A stretch of 64,000 nt of DNA, from positions 127,172,255-127,236,254 of the forward strand of contig CM069432.1 in NCBI GenBank assembly GCA_035610365.1, read 5' to 3'. Numbering within the stretch: position 1 is the first letter of the stretch; each line of letters begins with the position of its first letter. Below are positions 22,188-33,047 of the stretch, one piece after another. A program made the translations under genes and the position numbers. The notes below the pieces were generated by a model, which saw only the letters and a program-made list of their open reading frames with translations, searched no databases and was not told where the DNA came from. This stretch comes from Aquatica leii. Lineage: Eukaryota; Arthropoda; Insecta; Coleoptera; Lampyridae.

Positions 22188-22470
22188 CTAATTAAATAAG
22201 CAAAAATTATCATTTTTAAACAAGGCTTTATTCAAAACCAACCAATTGCATTTAAAATTCTGCCTTTGATTGCGTCGATTTTTCATGAATGGCAGGGTTT
22301 TTGCTTGTTGTTTCATGCGACATTTAATATCGCTCCAACTCTGTATGGAAGAACCACCATATATTTTTATATAAAATGTATTAAATAAATTTAGGATTCT
22401 TTTACATTTTGTCACTCCATCCAAGTTTTTTCAACGCCCGTAGTAGCATTTAGTTTGTCAAAAACTTCTA
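22188..22470 (-). pseudogene. Possible Myb/SANT-like second protein of Harbinger
   Basis: On the minus strand: RILNLFNTFYIKIYGGSS, IQSWSDIKCRMKQQAKTL, PFMKNRRNQRQNF. Harbinger elements often carry a divergent Myb-like DNA-binding ORF opposite the nuclease, with a W-x(n)-W-x-D-x-K arrangement. The neighbouring nuclease remnant on the plus strand makes this likely. It is weak on sequence alone. Confidence 0.4.
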
Positions 22471-23645
22471 TTTATTTCTTCTTAATGTCCAAGCTCGTAT
22501 GCAGATTTGATATTTTTTGTGTCACTAACAATATATTTTCTTTAATGAATTCTAACCACATCTGTTTTTGTACCGAAGAATTCGGCTTTTTGTAAGAACT
22601 TATGCTTATGGCAGCAATAAATATAGTTACAAACGTCATAAACATTTAAATTTGCTGTAGTTAGGCAACTCATATAATTTCAATTATTTTTATCGGTTAT
22701 TGAAATGTTTTACATTGTTGCCATCAAGTGCACTTCGCTTTAATAACGTACTGTCGTAATGTAAACGTATGGCATTTGAGAATACCTAATTGACTTGCTT
22801 GGCGATGTGCTAGACGAATTCATCTTTAGCAATGCGCTTAGCGTTTTTAGACCGTTGCGTTTTTGATTCAGAGTTATAGAATACGGTTCCAGGTTTCAAC
22901 TAAAACATAAAGTCTTTAAAATGTACATTTTCTACAAAGAAAAATCAAATTTTACAACCAAATATAAATTTAGCTAAACTTTTGTTTAATGTATCTTTTT
23001 TGTTTTTGTGTAATTAGTCCATATGATTTAAAATTTTTTTTTGTTTAACGTGTTTTTAACTACCGTTGTAGTAGGCATTGGAATCAAAATCGTTTTTAAC
23101 AAAAAGTAGTAGGCATTATTTGTGGCACAAGAAACAACACTATCATCTCTTTGCATTTTTTTTAACACCATTTTTGTTAATACTCAATCTATTTGAATCA
23201 ACAGGTTCTGAATTTTTTATTGGAGAAATACAAGTTTTTTTTATAAATTTACCTACAAATACATTAATCTAACACACCTGTGAGTGACGCATTATGCAAA
23301 TGGCATGATATAATTATTACGTAAAATGTAAAATTAATTCTTTATTTAAAAACGCTCATCACTGTTTCTAAGGGCTCTATTTTTTTTCAAATTATTAAAG
23401 TCAAATTATATTTTCAATGACAATAATAATAATGCAATATAGTCACAGATATTTAATCTCTGTTTGTTGCAAGATCTTAAACTGCAGTTACAAGAATTTT
23501 CTAGAACACGTTCGTGTCGTCATTGTAAATTGTATGTAATTCAACATATATGTTTTAATTTTATTTAATGTTTTTAATTCAATTATAGTTTTAATTTAAA
23601 TTATTTGCTAAAATTTAGACATAAAAGTTACACCATAAAACATAT
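22471..23645. other. AT-rich stretch, possibly the far part of the Harbinger relic
   Basis: No inverted repeats that would close a Harbinger element were found. A less AT-rich patch at 22730-22890 may belong to it. A 64-codon frame at 23078-23272 is unassigned. Confidence 0.35.
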
Positions 23646-23679
23646 TAATGATTTTTTAGGGTAAACAGTGTATCTATTT

Positions 23680-23745
23680 AATAGAATTTACAAGCAAGCT
23701 TTCGAACTTGAGCTAAGTTCTTCGTCAAACTGTAAATTAATTTGA
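23680..23745 (-). ncRNA. Hammerhead ribozyme motif with good stem I pairing
   Basis: On the minus strand: AATTTAC, then the core TTGACGA (23728-23722, where C at the first position is usual), stem II GAACTT with AAGTTC around AGCTC, GAAA, a two-pair stem III (GC-TT-GC), the cleavage triplet CTT, and GTAAATT, which pairs exactly with the upstream AATTTAC as stem I. This is the full type I arrangement known from PLE termini. The T in place of C in the core may weaken it. Confidence 0.65.
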
Positions 23746-23799
23746 CAATCGTAAAACTAAGATAACTAAAAACAATAAATCGTAAACAGTAACAGTACA

Positions 23800-24380
23800 G
23801 TAATTTATCTTTGTGACAAACTGCAAATCGTTCCCAGGTGATGGTAAGAATTTGCGTTTATGTATTGATTTGTATCTGTTAGTTTTCGATAAGCTGAATG
23901 TATTAAAGTACCATCTGGTTTTCTTTTTATTTCTACATTAAGAAAAGGTAAAATACTATTAATTCTTCACCATGAGACCAAATCGCAACAATATATCTAA
24001 GCCATAATTTTGGTTTTTTAGATGCCGAGCTTCTTCTTTAAAATGTTCTATAAAATAATTAGTAATAAATAGAGAAATTAGCAATGGAAATTAGCGATCC
24101 CATTACTACACCATTTATCTGTTTGTAGTATTTACCATTAAACAAAAAGAATAGTATTGTCAAACAATGTTCAAATAACTTGATGGTAGTGTAATCAAAC
24201 TATCGTTGCAAAAGACGTAAAATATCACTTAATGGTACTTTAGTGAACAACAAAGAAACATCAAAACTAACCAGTCAATAATTTGAAAATAATATCTGTT
24301 TACTACAATCTGTTTTTTTAACTAAGAGGAGTAAGTATCAAAGCCCAATTTACACTATAGAAAATCACTAAAAAAGTTAC
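23800..24380 (-). pseudogene. PLE reverse transcriptase remnant
   Basis: On the minus strand, read from 24300 down: SFDVSLLFTKVPLSDILRLL, then LFEHCLTILFLFNGKYYKQI with NGVVMGS-like residues, then near 23950 LPFLNVEIKRKPDGTLIHS, and DTNQYINANSYHH. These are the same motifs as at 981-1600, and the two copies belong to one family. Several frames are involved and stops interrupt it. The thumb and endonuclease regions are gone; the residues soon run into the terminal repeat. Confidence 0.7.
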
Positions 24381-24382
24381 TA

Positions 24383-24419
24383 TTATCTGTACGGTGAAAA
24401 GATAGAGTTAAATCCCTCC
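24383..24419 (+). repeat. Left terminal inverted repeat of the DDE transposon
   Basis: TTATCTGTACGG followed by TGAAAAGATAGAGTTAA; pairs with 26600-26564. Confidence 0.8.
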
Positions 24420-24717
24420 CATCAAATACGTGCTAAATTTGAATAATTTTTTTTTATTGGTTAAAATTTTCAAGTCAGTATTACAACAAACAAATAACAT
24501 ACTTCAGTTTGACCTGAGTTTAAGCAGGTTTAACGTTCGACATTTTGGTTAATTTATTCGCAGTTTTAAGTTTTTGTTATTTCCATTCATTTGACGAAAT
24601 AGTATTTTTCAATACTTCGGAAGACATTTGTGTATATTCAGGTGCGTACTGAAATGATTCATTAAAGATTAACGTTAAAGTTACATTTTCTATTTTAGGT
24701 TATTTATTTAATTAATT

Positions 24718-26170
24718 ATGGATCAAGCCATGGCCCTGTCGCCACCGAAAAAACGAACTTCTCGGCTTTTTTCGATTGATGACAAGGAACGCATTGTAAA
24801 TATCTTTAAAGCTAGTACCGAGGAACACCCCGATAGAGCTAAGACCCAAATTATCGAGTTTACTGCAAAAGCCGCAGGTAATTTTAATTAAGTCATTAAT
24901 ATTATCTATATCGATTACAATTTTAGCGGTGGGTGTCTCGAGTGTTTTCAATATTATTCGTGAATATCAAGAAACACATGACCTTCAAGCACCAAAAGTG
25001 TATCACAGACCCCGATCAGTTTTGGACAACATCGATGATGCAGCTAAAAATGCTATTCGACGTTTAATACATAGTTTTTTTGAAAGAAATGAACCGCCAA
25101 CTCTGAATAAAATGTTAGCGGCATTGCATGAAAACGAAAATCTACCTCAATTGAAAAGGACTACGATGAGTTTGCTAATTAAAGAAATTGGATTTCGGTG
25201 AGTAAACAAATTGTTTATTTATACATCTTTTAATGTGATTGTGGTTTTGCATTATAGATTTTCAAAAAGATCACGCAATAGTATTCTTAAAGAAAAAAAC
25301 GAAATCATTGCCTGGAGACGACGTTTTTTGCGAGAAATTCGAAAGTACAGGGAAGAGGGCAAGAAATTGTATTTTTTAGATGAAACCTAGGTGAACGCTG
25401 GTCATACTGTAAGCAAAGTATGGAAAGACACAACAATCGTGACTCCGAGGCAAGCTTTCATCGAAGGATTAACCACAGGGTTAAAAGACCCTGCCGGCCA
25501 GGGAAATCGTCTTATAATACTCCATATAGGATCTGAAGACGGTTTTGTTGAGAATGGTTTGCTATGCTTTGAATCTAAGAAAACTGGAGATTACCATGAA
25601 GAAATGACTGGAGAAGTTTTCGAAAACTGGTTTTTAAAAATTCTAAGTCGTTTGGCTGAAAATTCTGTGATTGTGATGGATAATGCTTCTTATCATAGCA
25701 GGAAAACAGAAAAGATTCCAAATTCAGGAACGAAAAAAGCAGACATACAAGCTTGGTTGGAAAGCAAGTCGATTGTTTACCTACCAGATATGGTAAAAGC
25801 TGAACTTCTGCTTCTTGTTAAAGAAGCTGCCATCATGCCAAAGTATGTAACTGATGAAATGGCAAAAGAACAGGGTCATACTGTTTTGCGATTGCCTCCG
25901 TATTACTGTGAATTCAATCCTATTGAGTTGATATGGAGTCAAATAAAAGGAGAAGTCGCAAGAAACAATACAACCTTTAAAATGAAAGACCTTCATCAAT
26001 TATTTCAACAAGCTGTAGGCAATGTATCTGCAGAAAACTGGAAGAATGCTATTCGTCATGCACAAGCTGAAGAAGAAAGAATGTGGCAAACTGACATCAC
26101 AATGGAGATTGTAGTGGAACCGTTGATAATTTGTGTGGAGGATGACTCTTCTTCATCAGAATCATCCTAA
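24718..26170 (+). pseudogene. Two-intron IS630/Tc1/mariner-like transposase with one stop codon
   Basis: Exons 24718-24877, 24927-25197 and 25258-26170 join in frame across GT-AG introns of 49 bases (24878-24926) and 60 bases (25198-25257). The joined length is 448 codons including the stop, an exact multiple of three, which supports the splicing. The start MDQAMALSPPKKRTSRLFS is followed by a helix-turn-helix region (ERIVNIFKAS to SSVFNIIREYQ), then a basic linker (RPRSVLDNIDDAAKNAIRRL). The catalytic domain has LYFLDET (D185), VIVMDNASYHS (D285) and PPYYCEFNPIELIW (E362). The second-to-third spacing is 76 residues, far beyond the 34-41 of classical Tc1/mariner. The only break is TAG at 25388-25390 in place of the usual W after DET, a single-base change. 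The tail is acidic and serine-rich (EDDSSSSESS). It cuts and pastes its element at TA sites. Confidence 0.8.
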
Positions 26171-26563
26171 ATGTCTTTTTTTTTAATACAAAATGTTATT
26201 TAAACTCCTATAAAATATGTCATAATTTTAGTTGGGCAAATTCGTTAAAATGTAAAAATTTAATGAAGCGCTTGTTTATACGCGTTTTAAATGTTTAGTT
26301 GTTCCCTCTAAGTATTATTTGATAAGTTTTTGAAATTAATCGTGTAACTGAATTAATATATAAAGTTGTAAACGTATTTATTTGTTATAATAGAAATTTT
26401 TAATTTTGTACATTTATTGAAAATTATACGATTTCCTATGTACTTTAATCTTTAATGCCTATATTATACATTACATAATTTTTGAATTTTCGCGTTTTTA
26501 CTAATTTGAGCCGTGTAAACTTGTCTCTTCATACATTGGTTTAAATTATCATACAAAATTGAA

Positions 26564-26600
26564 GGAGGGGCTTAACTCTATCTTTTCGCCGTACAGGGAA
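26564..26600 (-). repeat. Right terminal inverted repeat of the DDE transposon
   Basis: Read inward: TTCCCTGTACGG followed by CGAAAAGATAGAGTTAA; pairs with 24383-24419. Confidence 0.8.
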
Positions 26601-27164
26601 TAGAATAATTGATGTTTTTATACATCTGTGCCTACTGGCATCTAATCTGAGTGGTATTTATAACAAAAAATTTCAACAATAAGATTTATTTGCATAAAAT
26701 AACTCAAAACTTTAAATTAATTTGTTTGATGAGAAACTATATAACATTTAAAAATGTCTTGTACATTATGATTCCATAATTAGTAAATCGAAAACAATAA
26801 TAAACTTAAGTTCACTGTTAATCTAAACTTTCAGATAAACTGATATTGCCAAAGGAAATAATTGATGGTTAGGTTATAAGATCCATTATGTCATTCAAAT
26901 TAAACATTTTTTCTTCTTCATTAATACATGATCAATGCAATTTCTTGAGTCAGTAAGTGTAACTTTTTGAACGGCTCTTAGAAATAGTTGCTTGCTAACA
27001 AATTATATCGTCAGGTTCAATTAAAATACTTTTTCAGTTACGTGTCATATACCTATTATTAAAAAAAAATGTTAGTCACCATGATTTGGGTTGAAGTACT
27101 ACAAACTCACTTGGAATTTATCTGCTTCATTGATTTATATAACGACAAAGAAGACATTTTGGAA

Positions 27165-27600
27165 AATGCGACTGATTAAGTATTTCACTTAAAATTTTGT
27201 TCAAAGTAGGAGTTTTATTCTTATGAAAAAAACTATGTACTATCTGCCGTACTCGATTTTTAGTAGATTTTTTGAATGTTTTAATACGTGATGGGCGGCC
27301 TCCATTTCCTTTTGAAGAAGAAAATTCTCTTTTTTGTCCATATTCTCATTGTACTATAGTTGGTTTTGTAAGACCTAAAGAAATTGCCGTTAATTTGATA
27401 CCAGAAATAAATTGTAAAATTTCTTACCTAACGTATCACTAATTTTGTGTATTACATAAGAAATTTTCATTTTCGAAGAATCAATTAAAATTTGCTTGCA
27501 CATATTTAATATGCACTGTTTTTCAGGTAGAGATAGATAACCAAAATTCAAACGCCTACGTTTTCTTGGGGGTGAAACGTTTAAAACTGTATTTGAAGCA
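27165..27600 (-). pseudogene. Older relative of the 24.7 kb transposase, N-terminal half
   Basis: On the minus strand: SPPRKRRRLNFGYLSLPEKQ, CKQILIDSSKMKISYVIHKI, then in another frame ISGIKLTAISLGLTKPTIVQ, GGRPSRIKTFKKSTKNRVRQ and IVHSFFIRIKTPTLNKILSE. This follows the order of the intact transposase (PPKKRTSRLFS, helix-turn-helix, RPRSVLDNIDDAAKNAIRRL, IHSFFERNEPPTLNKMLAAL). A GTAAGA sits where the first intron donor would be. Frame changes and a stop break it and no catalytic domain is left. Confidence 0.65.
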
Positions 27601-27934
27601 GTGCAGCATCCATGTACTTATAAGAACTATTTATTCACTTAAAAATATCACAAAAAAGGTTTAAAGCGTTTAATATAAAAAACTGTCAAATTGCTGTCAA
27701 ACATCATTAATGTTTACGTAGGTTATGTTTATCAAATTATTGCAATTTCGTGTGTGTAAATCAGGGTCAACCTTAGCGAATCATAAGTCTAAAAATTACC
27801 GGGAAATATTTAAAACACTCTTTCTAGTTAAAAAACTACTCAAGCCAATTTAAGGTTTAAGTATAGCATTTAAATACTTATATAGATCATAAGTTGCCAT
27901 CCAATGCAGTTAACAATTGGTTGAAGAGGTGCAT

Positions 27935-28000
27935 TTGGCTTATGTATTTTATGACAAACAACCTAGCTCAAGTTCGAAAGTTTGCTTGTAAATTGTATTA
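27935..28000 (+). ncRNA. Degenerate hammerhead motif, right PLE terminus
   Basis: AGCTCAAGTTCGAAAG at 27965-27980 matches the left-end motif and is followed by TTTGCTTGTAAATT. The upstream half is damaged (TGACAAACAACCT), so the core and stem II are incomplete. Confidence 0.5.
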
Positions 28001-28040
28001 AATAAATATATAATTTACACTAAAAGAATCATTAATATTT

Positions 28041-31000
28041 ATTAAATGTTAAATATATACTTATTGCACAAATCAGCAGTTATAAAAAAATAAAATACAG
28101 TTGTGATTAGTTTTAACCAAATAAGCTTTAAATAATAAATTTTGACATTACTTACAGAAACAATAACAACACGGTTTACAAAATACTTACATATTGGAAA
28201 AGTGTAATAGTTATGTTACAATTCTTAAATAATCCAAAATATTATTGCTCTATTAAGTAAAATTGTGCATAATGCAGTTACAAACAATGTTACGTATAAA
28301 AATTAGTTTTAGTTATACCGCATTTTTAAATTCATTATTCGTAAAATTTGGGAAACTGCGCGAGTTGCTTATAGCGATAAGTTGGTTCGAAAGGAAATTA
28401 TGGGAAATCCACAATTTTGAGTTAAGAACGGTGACGCGAGTACAGATGGTTCCTTAAATTTTAATATTGGGACAATTATTCTTTATTAAAATTATATCGT
28501 TTGCGGAATTGTGCCACTGTACATAATTTTGAGTGTTTCTTCGGAAAAATTAAGAATAGATACACTCTGCTGCTTAGCCGGATTACTTGTCCCGTCTTCT
28601 CATTATTTGAATTTGCACAAATCGCAAGTTTTTGTTTACCTAAGAACCCGTTTATCACGGTAAGTTCAGCGTTTCTAAAATTACCTGTAAATATAATTTC
28701 TTTATATTAGGGTTCTTATTTACCTTTGGATTTATACCTTTCCATATACGTACATACATTTATGATTATCTGACATTGGGTCAAAGGTCATCATAGGAGT
28801 ATTGGATTCGTTTATTGATGTTATTGTTAATGGTTACCGAAGATCTGTGGTTTTGTACATTAAAGACGGGAAGCGCAAGCCTTGCTTTTTTTGCTTTTAA
28901 CCTTTATTGGAAGAATTTAACTGGGTAAGTTGCGATTTGTTTGAATGTTGCGTGAATGCGGTGTGAATACGGGAAATCGCTGCTTACAGGTTCACCTGTA
29001 ATCGTCACTCACAGCCATCTTTGTTCTTGCGTCTCTCACTCTTTCTTATGCACAGGACATAGTTCAACGAAATAAGTCTTTATTTTACCAATCAATTTAA
29101 TTTTTACTTTAATTATTACTATGCTGAATAAACATATTTTTTGTCTGATTTGATTTTATTTTTATTAGTGTCTTCCAACGCGTTTGTTAAATTTATTGTG
29201 GCTACCTCGATCCCTTCTAGAATCCGAATCATTAACAGAACTTTATTAGGTAACAACTAGACTTTATTAACGGTTGCCGTTACTGGCTAGCCCTAAGACA
29301 TTGAATTACGTATTTGTTATAATGTTAAATGTGGCAATCATAAATACAATGCAATTTACGTAATGAAAAATATTCAAACGTTATTGTAATATTTAGCAAC
29401 TAAAATATTTTTTTTTATATTTTACTACTAATTCTTATTTAAAGACGTAATTCACAACGACCCATCATATATTCAAAACGGCATGTAAATTACAAAGGAT
29501 GCAGGCTATCATTTCCATTTAAATAGTCACTTAACTGAAGGATACTGTCTAATTCTTTATTATTGCCGTAATAACATGTTCTACCTACAAACACGTGTAT
29601 ACAGTTTTTGTAAAAATTACTTAAAAACAAATAAATACGTTTACAATTTTTGAAGTTAATATTATCTTATTTATTTTATTTCGAGTTTTAATTCTTAACA
29701 GATTAAATTAAATGTTAATTTAATTAAACACTGCGTTTATTCTATTTATATTATTTATTCGTTTTTAGCAGAGATTGTTCTAATACAATATATGAATATA
29801 ATATATAAAATGTAAAAAATGCAATTAATTTTTTTTGTCACAAAATACAAATACTATGTTGTAAAACTCTTACAATAACAATTCTAATGTCATTTTGTTT
29901 TAACAAAGCTGCGTAGTTACAAAACGTTACAATAATGATGATGATTTTCCTATTTTGTTTTTATTGACATTATTTATTCAAAAAAGTTGTAATATACTTA
30001 ACATTAAGTGATTAAATAAATTGATAAATAAACAAAATAGTTTAATTTTATTATTAACTTATTCTATTAGAGAACTAACACTATTTCTGTTACTTTACTC
30101 TGCCTAAAAAAACATAACTAAAATGCAATTTGATAATTTTATTAAGTTATTTTTAATCAGAAAATTGCTAAAAAGAATGAAAACGTTGGCAAGCTGATTT
30201 TATACCCATGGAATTCAAATAAATTGTAATTATACTGCCAATAAAAACAACAATAAATTACATCGTAAAGTAACAATGTCAATGCAAATATTATACGTTG
30301 TGGCTTTAACACGCGGTATATTCACAACTTGTTTGAATTACGCGAGTACAAAATCAGCTTTTCAATGTTTCCATTTCTACAAAAAGTTTCAAACTTATTT
30401 TATGAAATCACTAACTTCTCTATCTATTAGACGTTAATTTACAAAACATTCTAAAACAGTTTTAGAATGTGCATTTAAAATCTTAGAACTATAGCTCAAG
30501 TATGTTAATATTGTTTTTGTTGTCTGGTTCAATATAAAAATGAACTAGAAATTTTGTAATAATTTTTGATTTTTAATCACCAACATCTAAACATAAAGAT
30601 TAGTATTAAAAAAATATATAGTACTGTATTCTTCGTTTATACAAAGATATAGAAAAAATCAGATAGTACTTTAGTTTGTTAAATCCAATATATATTAATC
30701 AATTTATAAATGTAAATTTGTAGGATTTGCAATTTGTATAACCGTATTATAACATATTTTCGCAAAGATAAATTATAAAAACTGTTAAATCACCTTAAAA
30801 ACATTTATTTAACAAACGATTGTAATAAAAAAAACAAAATTAATCAGTCAAAACCAGTAATCAACAAAAGTTTGCTATTTTTTTTGTTGCCTTATTACTG
30901 ACAGAAACAATTGGTAAAATATTTAAAAACATAACATAACGTTATTTATATTACAATTAAAAAAAGTCGTACCTAAGAAAAATTAAAACGCCAACACCAA

Positions 31001-31215
31001 GAGTACGTCACAATAGCAGATATTAATTTAATAAAAAGAAGGTGGGCTAAGGCAAATTATCGTTCAAAGAAAGACAAATAAAATTTTAATTTTTGTTCAC
31101 GCGGTGTTAATTACATTGATTTTAAGATTGATGCCTTTATTTGAATGCAACGCAGCTGAATCCAGATAACACAGAAATTCGCATAAACTTTGGAAAATTT
31201 TTAGAAGCATAAATC
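28041..31215. other. No recognised gene; one less AT-rich block
   Basis: The block 28780-29310 is visibly less AT-rich and has polyadenylation-like signals (AATAAA-type near 29110-29130) and GTAAGT-like sites. It could be an old LTR, an exon cluster or a UTR, but no coding frame is recognisable. Frames at 28263-28457 and 28501-28710 are unassigned. The remainder is very AT-rich. Confidence 0.35.
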
Positions 31216-31319
31216 AATAATATTAACGAAACGGTTCGCCTCCTGGTGAGTGGTAAATTTCGGTTTTAATCAAATTAATGATTCCTTCTTGTAGGAGGTT
31301 GGATGAAAGCAACTACTTC

Positions 31320-31378
31320 AGTACTATTGCGACGTTTCGTGCTCGTGATGAACACTTCATCAGGCTCGCTAACTTTAT
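31320..31378 (-). ncRNA. Hammerhead ribozyme motif, left end of the palindrome
   Basis: Minus strand: CTGATGA at 31363-31357, stem II GTGT with GCAC, GAAAC at 31338-31334 and GTC just after. Sequence identical to the right-end motif. Confidence 0.6.
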
Positions 31379-32002
31379 TGTAAGAAACAAACATTTTAGT
31401 ATACTTTATAACATAAAAACAAAGATTAAAAATGTGTATAAAAATGTGTATAAAAACATAAGCGACAAACAAGACAGCACTATGAAATTTAATTGTTTTG
31501 AGATTACTAACATTATTATATTTAAAATTGTTAATTCTAATAAAACCTTGAGTCAATAACTAGTAACTAACCATTAAATATTTGTAATTAAAATATAATG
31601 CGGATGAAAGGGTTTACTTACCACTGAGTCACGTAATTTTTTTCTAAAATAATTAAGCTATAATTAATACATTTAAGTTCAAAACGTTAATTTGTACATC
31701 GTGCACATATTTAAAACATTACGAATGATATAAATTTTTGATGATGCTATATGGACAAGGTGAAAGGTTATTGATAGGAGAGGAATTTTTGTTTGGTAAA
31801 TAGGATATTAAGTAATTATTGATTATTAAATAACCACACTAATTATACAATTTTATTTTACAGGTGTTGTCAACGGGCAGATTTTTTTTGTTTTAGTTTT
31901 AGTTTAATTTAATTAAGAAGATAGTTAGGTTAGTTAATTAAGAATAGAACATAAGTTAGTAAGTAAGTTAGATAGGTTGTAAATATTCTTTTTATTTGTG
32001 TT

Positions 32003-32533
32003 TTATGTTCGTTTTTTTATTTTTTTAATTAAATTATTATATACCGTGCTGAGGTTTTGAGTGTCCGTTCTAAAATTGACGTTGTTCTCATATACATTAA
32101 TAAAAATCATTTCTGCAACAAGTCTTTTGTTAAAATTGGTTTCAAAATCTAAAATCGTAGGGTTATTAAAATTAAAATTATGTTGCAACTGGGTGTGATG
32201 TAATAACAACGCGGTTTTATCGGTCTTGGAACTATTAGTTTTTTTACAGTCATATATATGATTTTGAATGGGCGTTTTTAATTTTTGCTTTGTTTGACCA
32301 ATATAACATCTGTCGCAATCACTGCAGTCAATTTTGTAAATGAGACACGATTTCTCTAAATCAGTGGTTTTATCTTTTAGTTTCGTGTAAAATCTGTTGT
32401 ATAGCGTGTTGTTATTATATAAGGCTATGTTAATGGTATTATTTTTTAGTGTCTTTATGATTTGGTGACTCAAACCCGGAACGTTGATTAAGCTAGCATA
32501 ACTTTTATTGTCAATGTTGGTCGTATTTGACAC
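32003..32533 (-). CDS. PLE GIY-YIG endonuclease domain (left copy)
   Basis: A 176-codon open frame contains SCLIYKIDCSDCDRCYIGQT, the Penelope form of the GIY-YIG core with its CxDC-x(n)-C cysteines, then KQKLKTPIQNHIYDCK (catalytic R replaced by Q or lying elsewhere; I cannot be sure by eye), HHTQLQHNFNFNNPTILDFE and LVAEMIFINVYENNVNFRTD, typical of the domain's C-terminal half. In PLEs this nuclease cuts the target and primes RT. It is the C-terminal part of what should be one RT-nuclease protein. The methionine used as start is internal, so this is a fragment, not a free gene. Confidence 0.75.
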   Translation of the reverse strand: MSNTTNIDNKSYASLINVPGLSHQIIKTLKNNTINIALYNNNTLYNRFYTKLKDKTTDLEKSCLIYKIDCSDCDRCYIGQTKQKLKTPIQNHIYDCKKTNSSKTDKTALLLHHTQLQHNFNFNNPTILDFETNFNKRLVAEMIFINVYENNVNFRTDTQNLSTVYNNLIKKIKKRT

Positions 32534-32641
32534 AGTAGTCGTCGGTGCAGGATCGTAATTAGGTGTTGGAGTGTTATTGTAGAGTAAACGTTTAATTATA
32601 TAGGAGGGGTAATTGTTATTCTGTAGGATTTTTGTAGGATT

Positions 32642-33047
32642 TTAGGTTTTCTGATGGAACTGAGGACTGCTTAAGGTCAAGATTTTGTTTTTGATTGATT
32701 TAATTATGTTAATTTTTTGGTTATGGGGATGTTTTGAAAGGAAGTTGATGATTCTATTTGATGCCGTGGTTTTTGAGTACCAATCTATTAAGATGTTGTT
32801 AGAGTTTTTGATCAATAGGATGTCTAAAAAGGGAATTTGATTATCGTTTTCGACTTCTATGGAAAATTGTAAGGACGGGTTATAGCTGTTAAATATGGAA
32901 AGGGTATAGTCAATTTGGTTTTTAGGAATGCAAGTTATTATGTCATCTACATACGAGAATAGAAACATTGGAGTAAAGTTTAAGTTATTCGTCACCCACG
33001 TTAGTAGATCATGCATGGTTAAATTAGCAAGGATCGGATTCTCCGAT
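32642..33047 (-). pseudogene. PLE reverse transcriptase, C-terminal part (left copy)
   Basis: From about 33047 on the minus strand: NPILANLTMHDLLTWVTNNL, then FLFSYVDDIITCI with an intact YVDD catalytic box, then SLQFSIEVENDNQIPFLDIL and HPHNQKINIIKSIKNKILTL, typical of PLE RT and thumb. It starts in the motif normally reading GSPISPILANL, so the fingers are missing. The frame stops at 32642; the same frame resumes as the GIY-YIG part at 32533, the gap being small length changes in A runs. Confidence 0.75.

Larger units (their letters stand above)
24381..26602 (+). mobile_element. Tc1/mariner-related DNA transposon, almost intact
   Basis: TA at 24381-24382 and 26601-26602 flanks a 2.2 kb element with 37-base inverted repeats that differ at five positions by my count. 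The ends share CTGTACGG and GAAAAGATAGAGTTAA. It holds one transposase gene with two short introns on the plus strand and about 0.3-0.4 kb of noncoding sequence on each side. It inserted into the PLE at 23.6-28.0 kb and is younger than it. Apart from one stop codon the gene looks whole. Confidence 0.8.
23646..28040 (-). mobile_element. Penelope-like element with nested DNA transposons
   Basis: Terminal inverted repeats pair about 23646-23740 with about 27945-28040; both carry hammerhead-like motifs facing outward and share TTAATGATT and the block around TCAAGTTCGAAAG. An RT remnant on the minus strand lies at 23800-24380, ends at the edge of a 2.2 kb DDE transposon (24381-26602), and its upstream part is not recognisable beyond it. 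A second transposase relic lies at 27165-27600. No GIY-YIG sequence is left. I could not find a target duplication. Confidence 0.65.
31258..32912 (-). repeat. Left arm of the PLE palindrome
   Basis: Holds the C-terminal RT, GIY-YIG nuclease and 3' terminal region of the minus-strand copy. Matches 34690-33048 almost base for base; differences seen are mainly A/T-run length changes. Confidence 0.8.

Noticed and set aside
31275-31559. Paired 93-codon frames on both strands, repeated at 34389-34673
   Set aside because: They are the PLE terminal region containing the hammerhead; the duplication comes from the palindrome and no protein motif is present.
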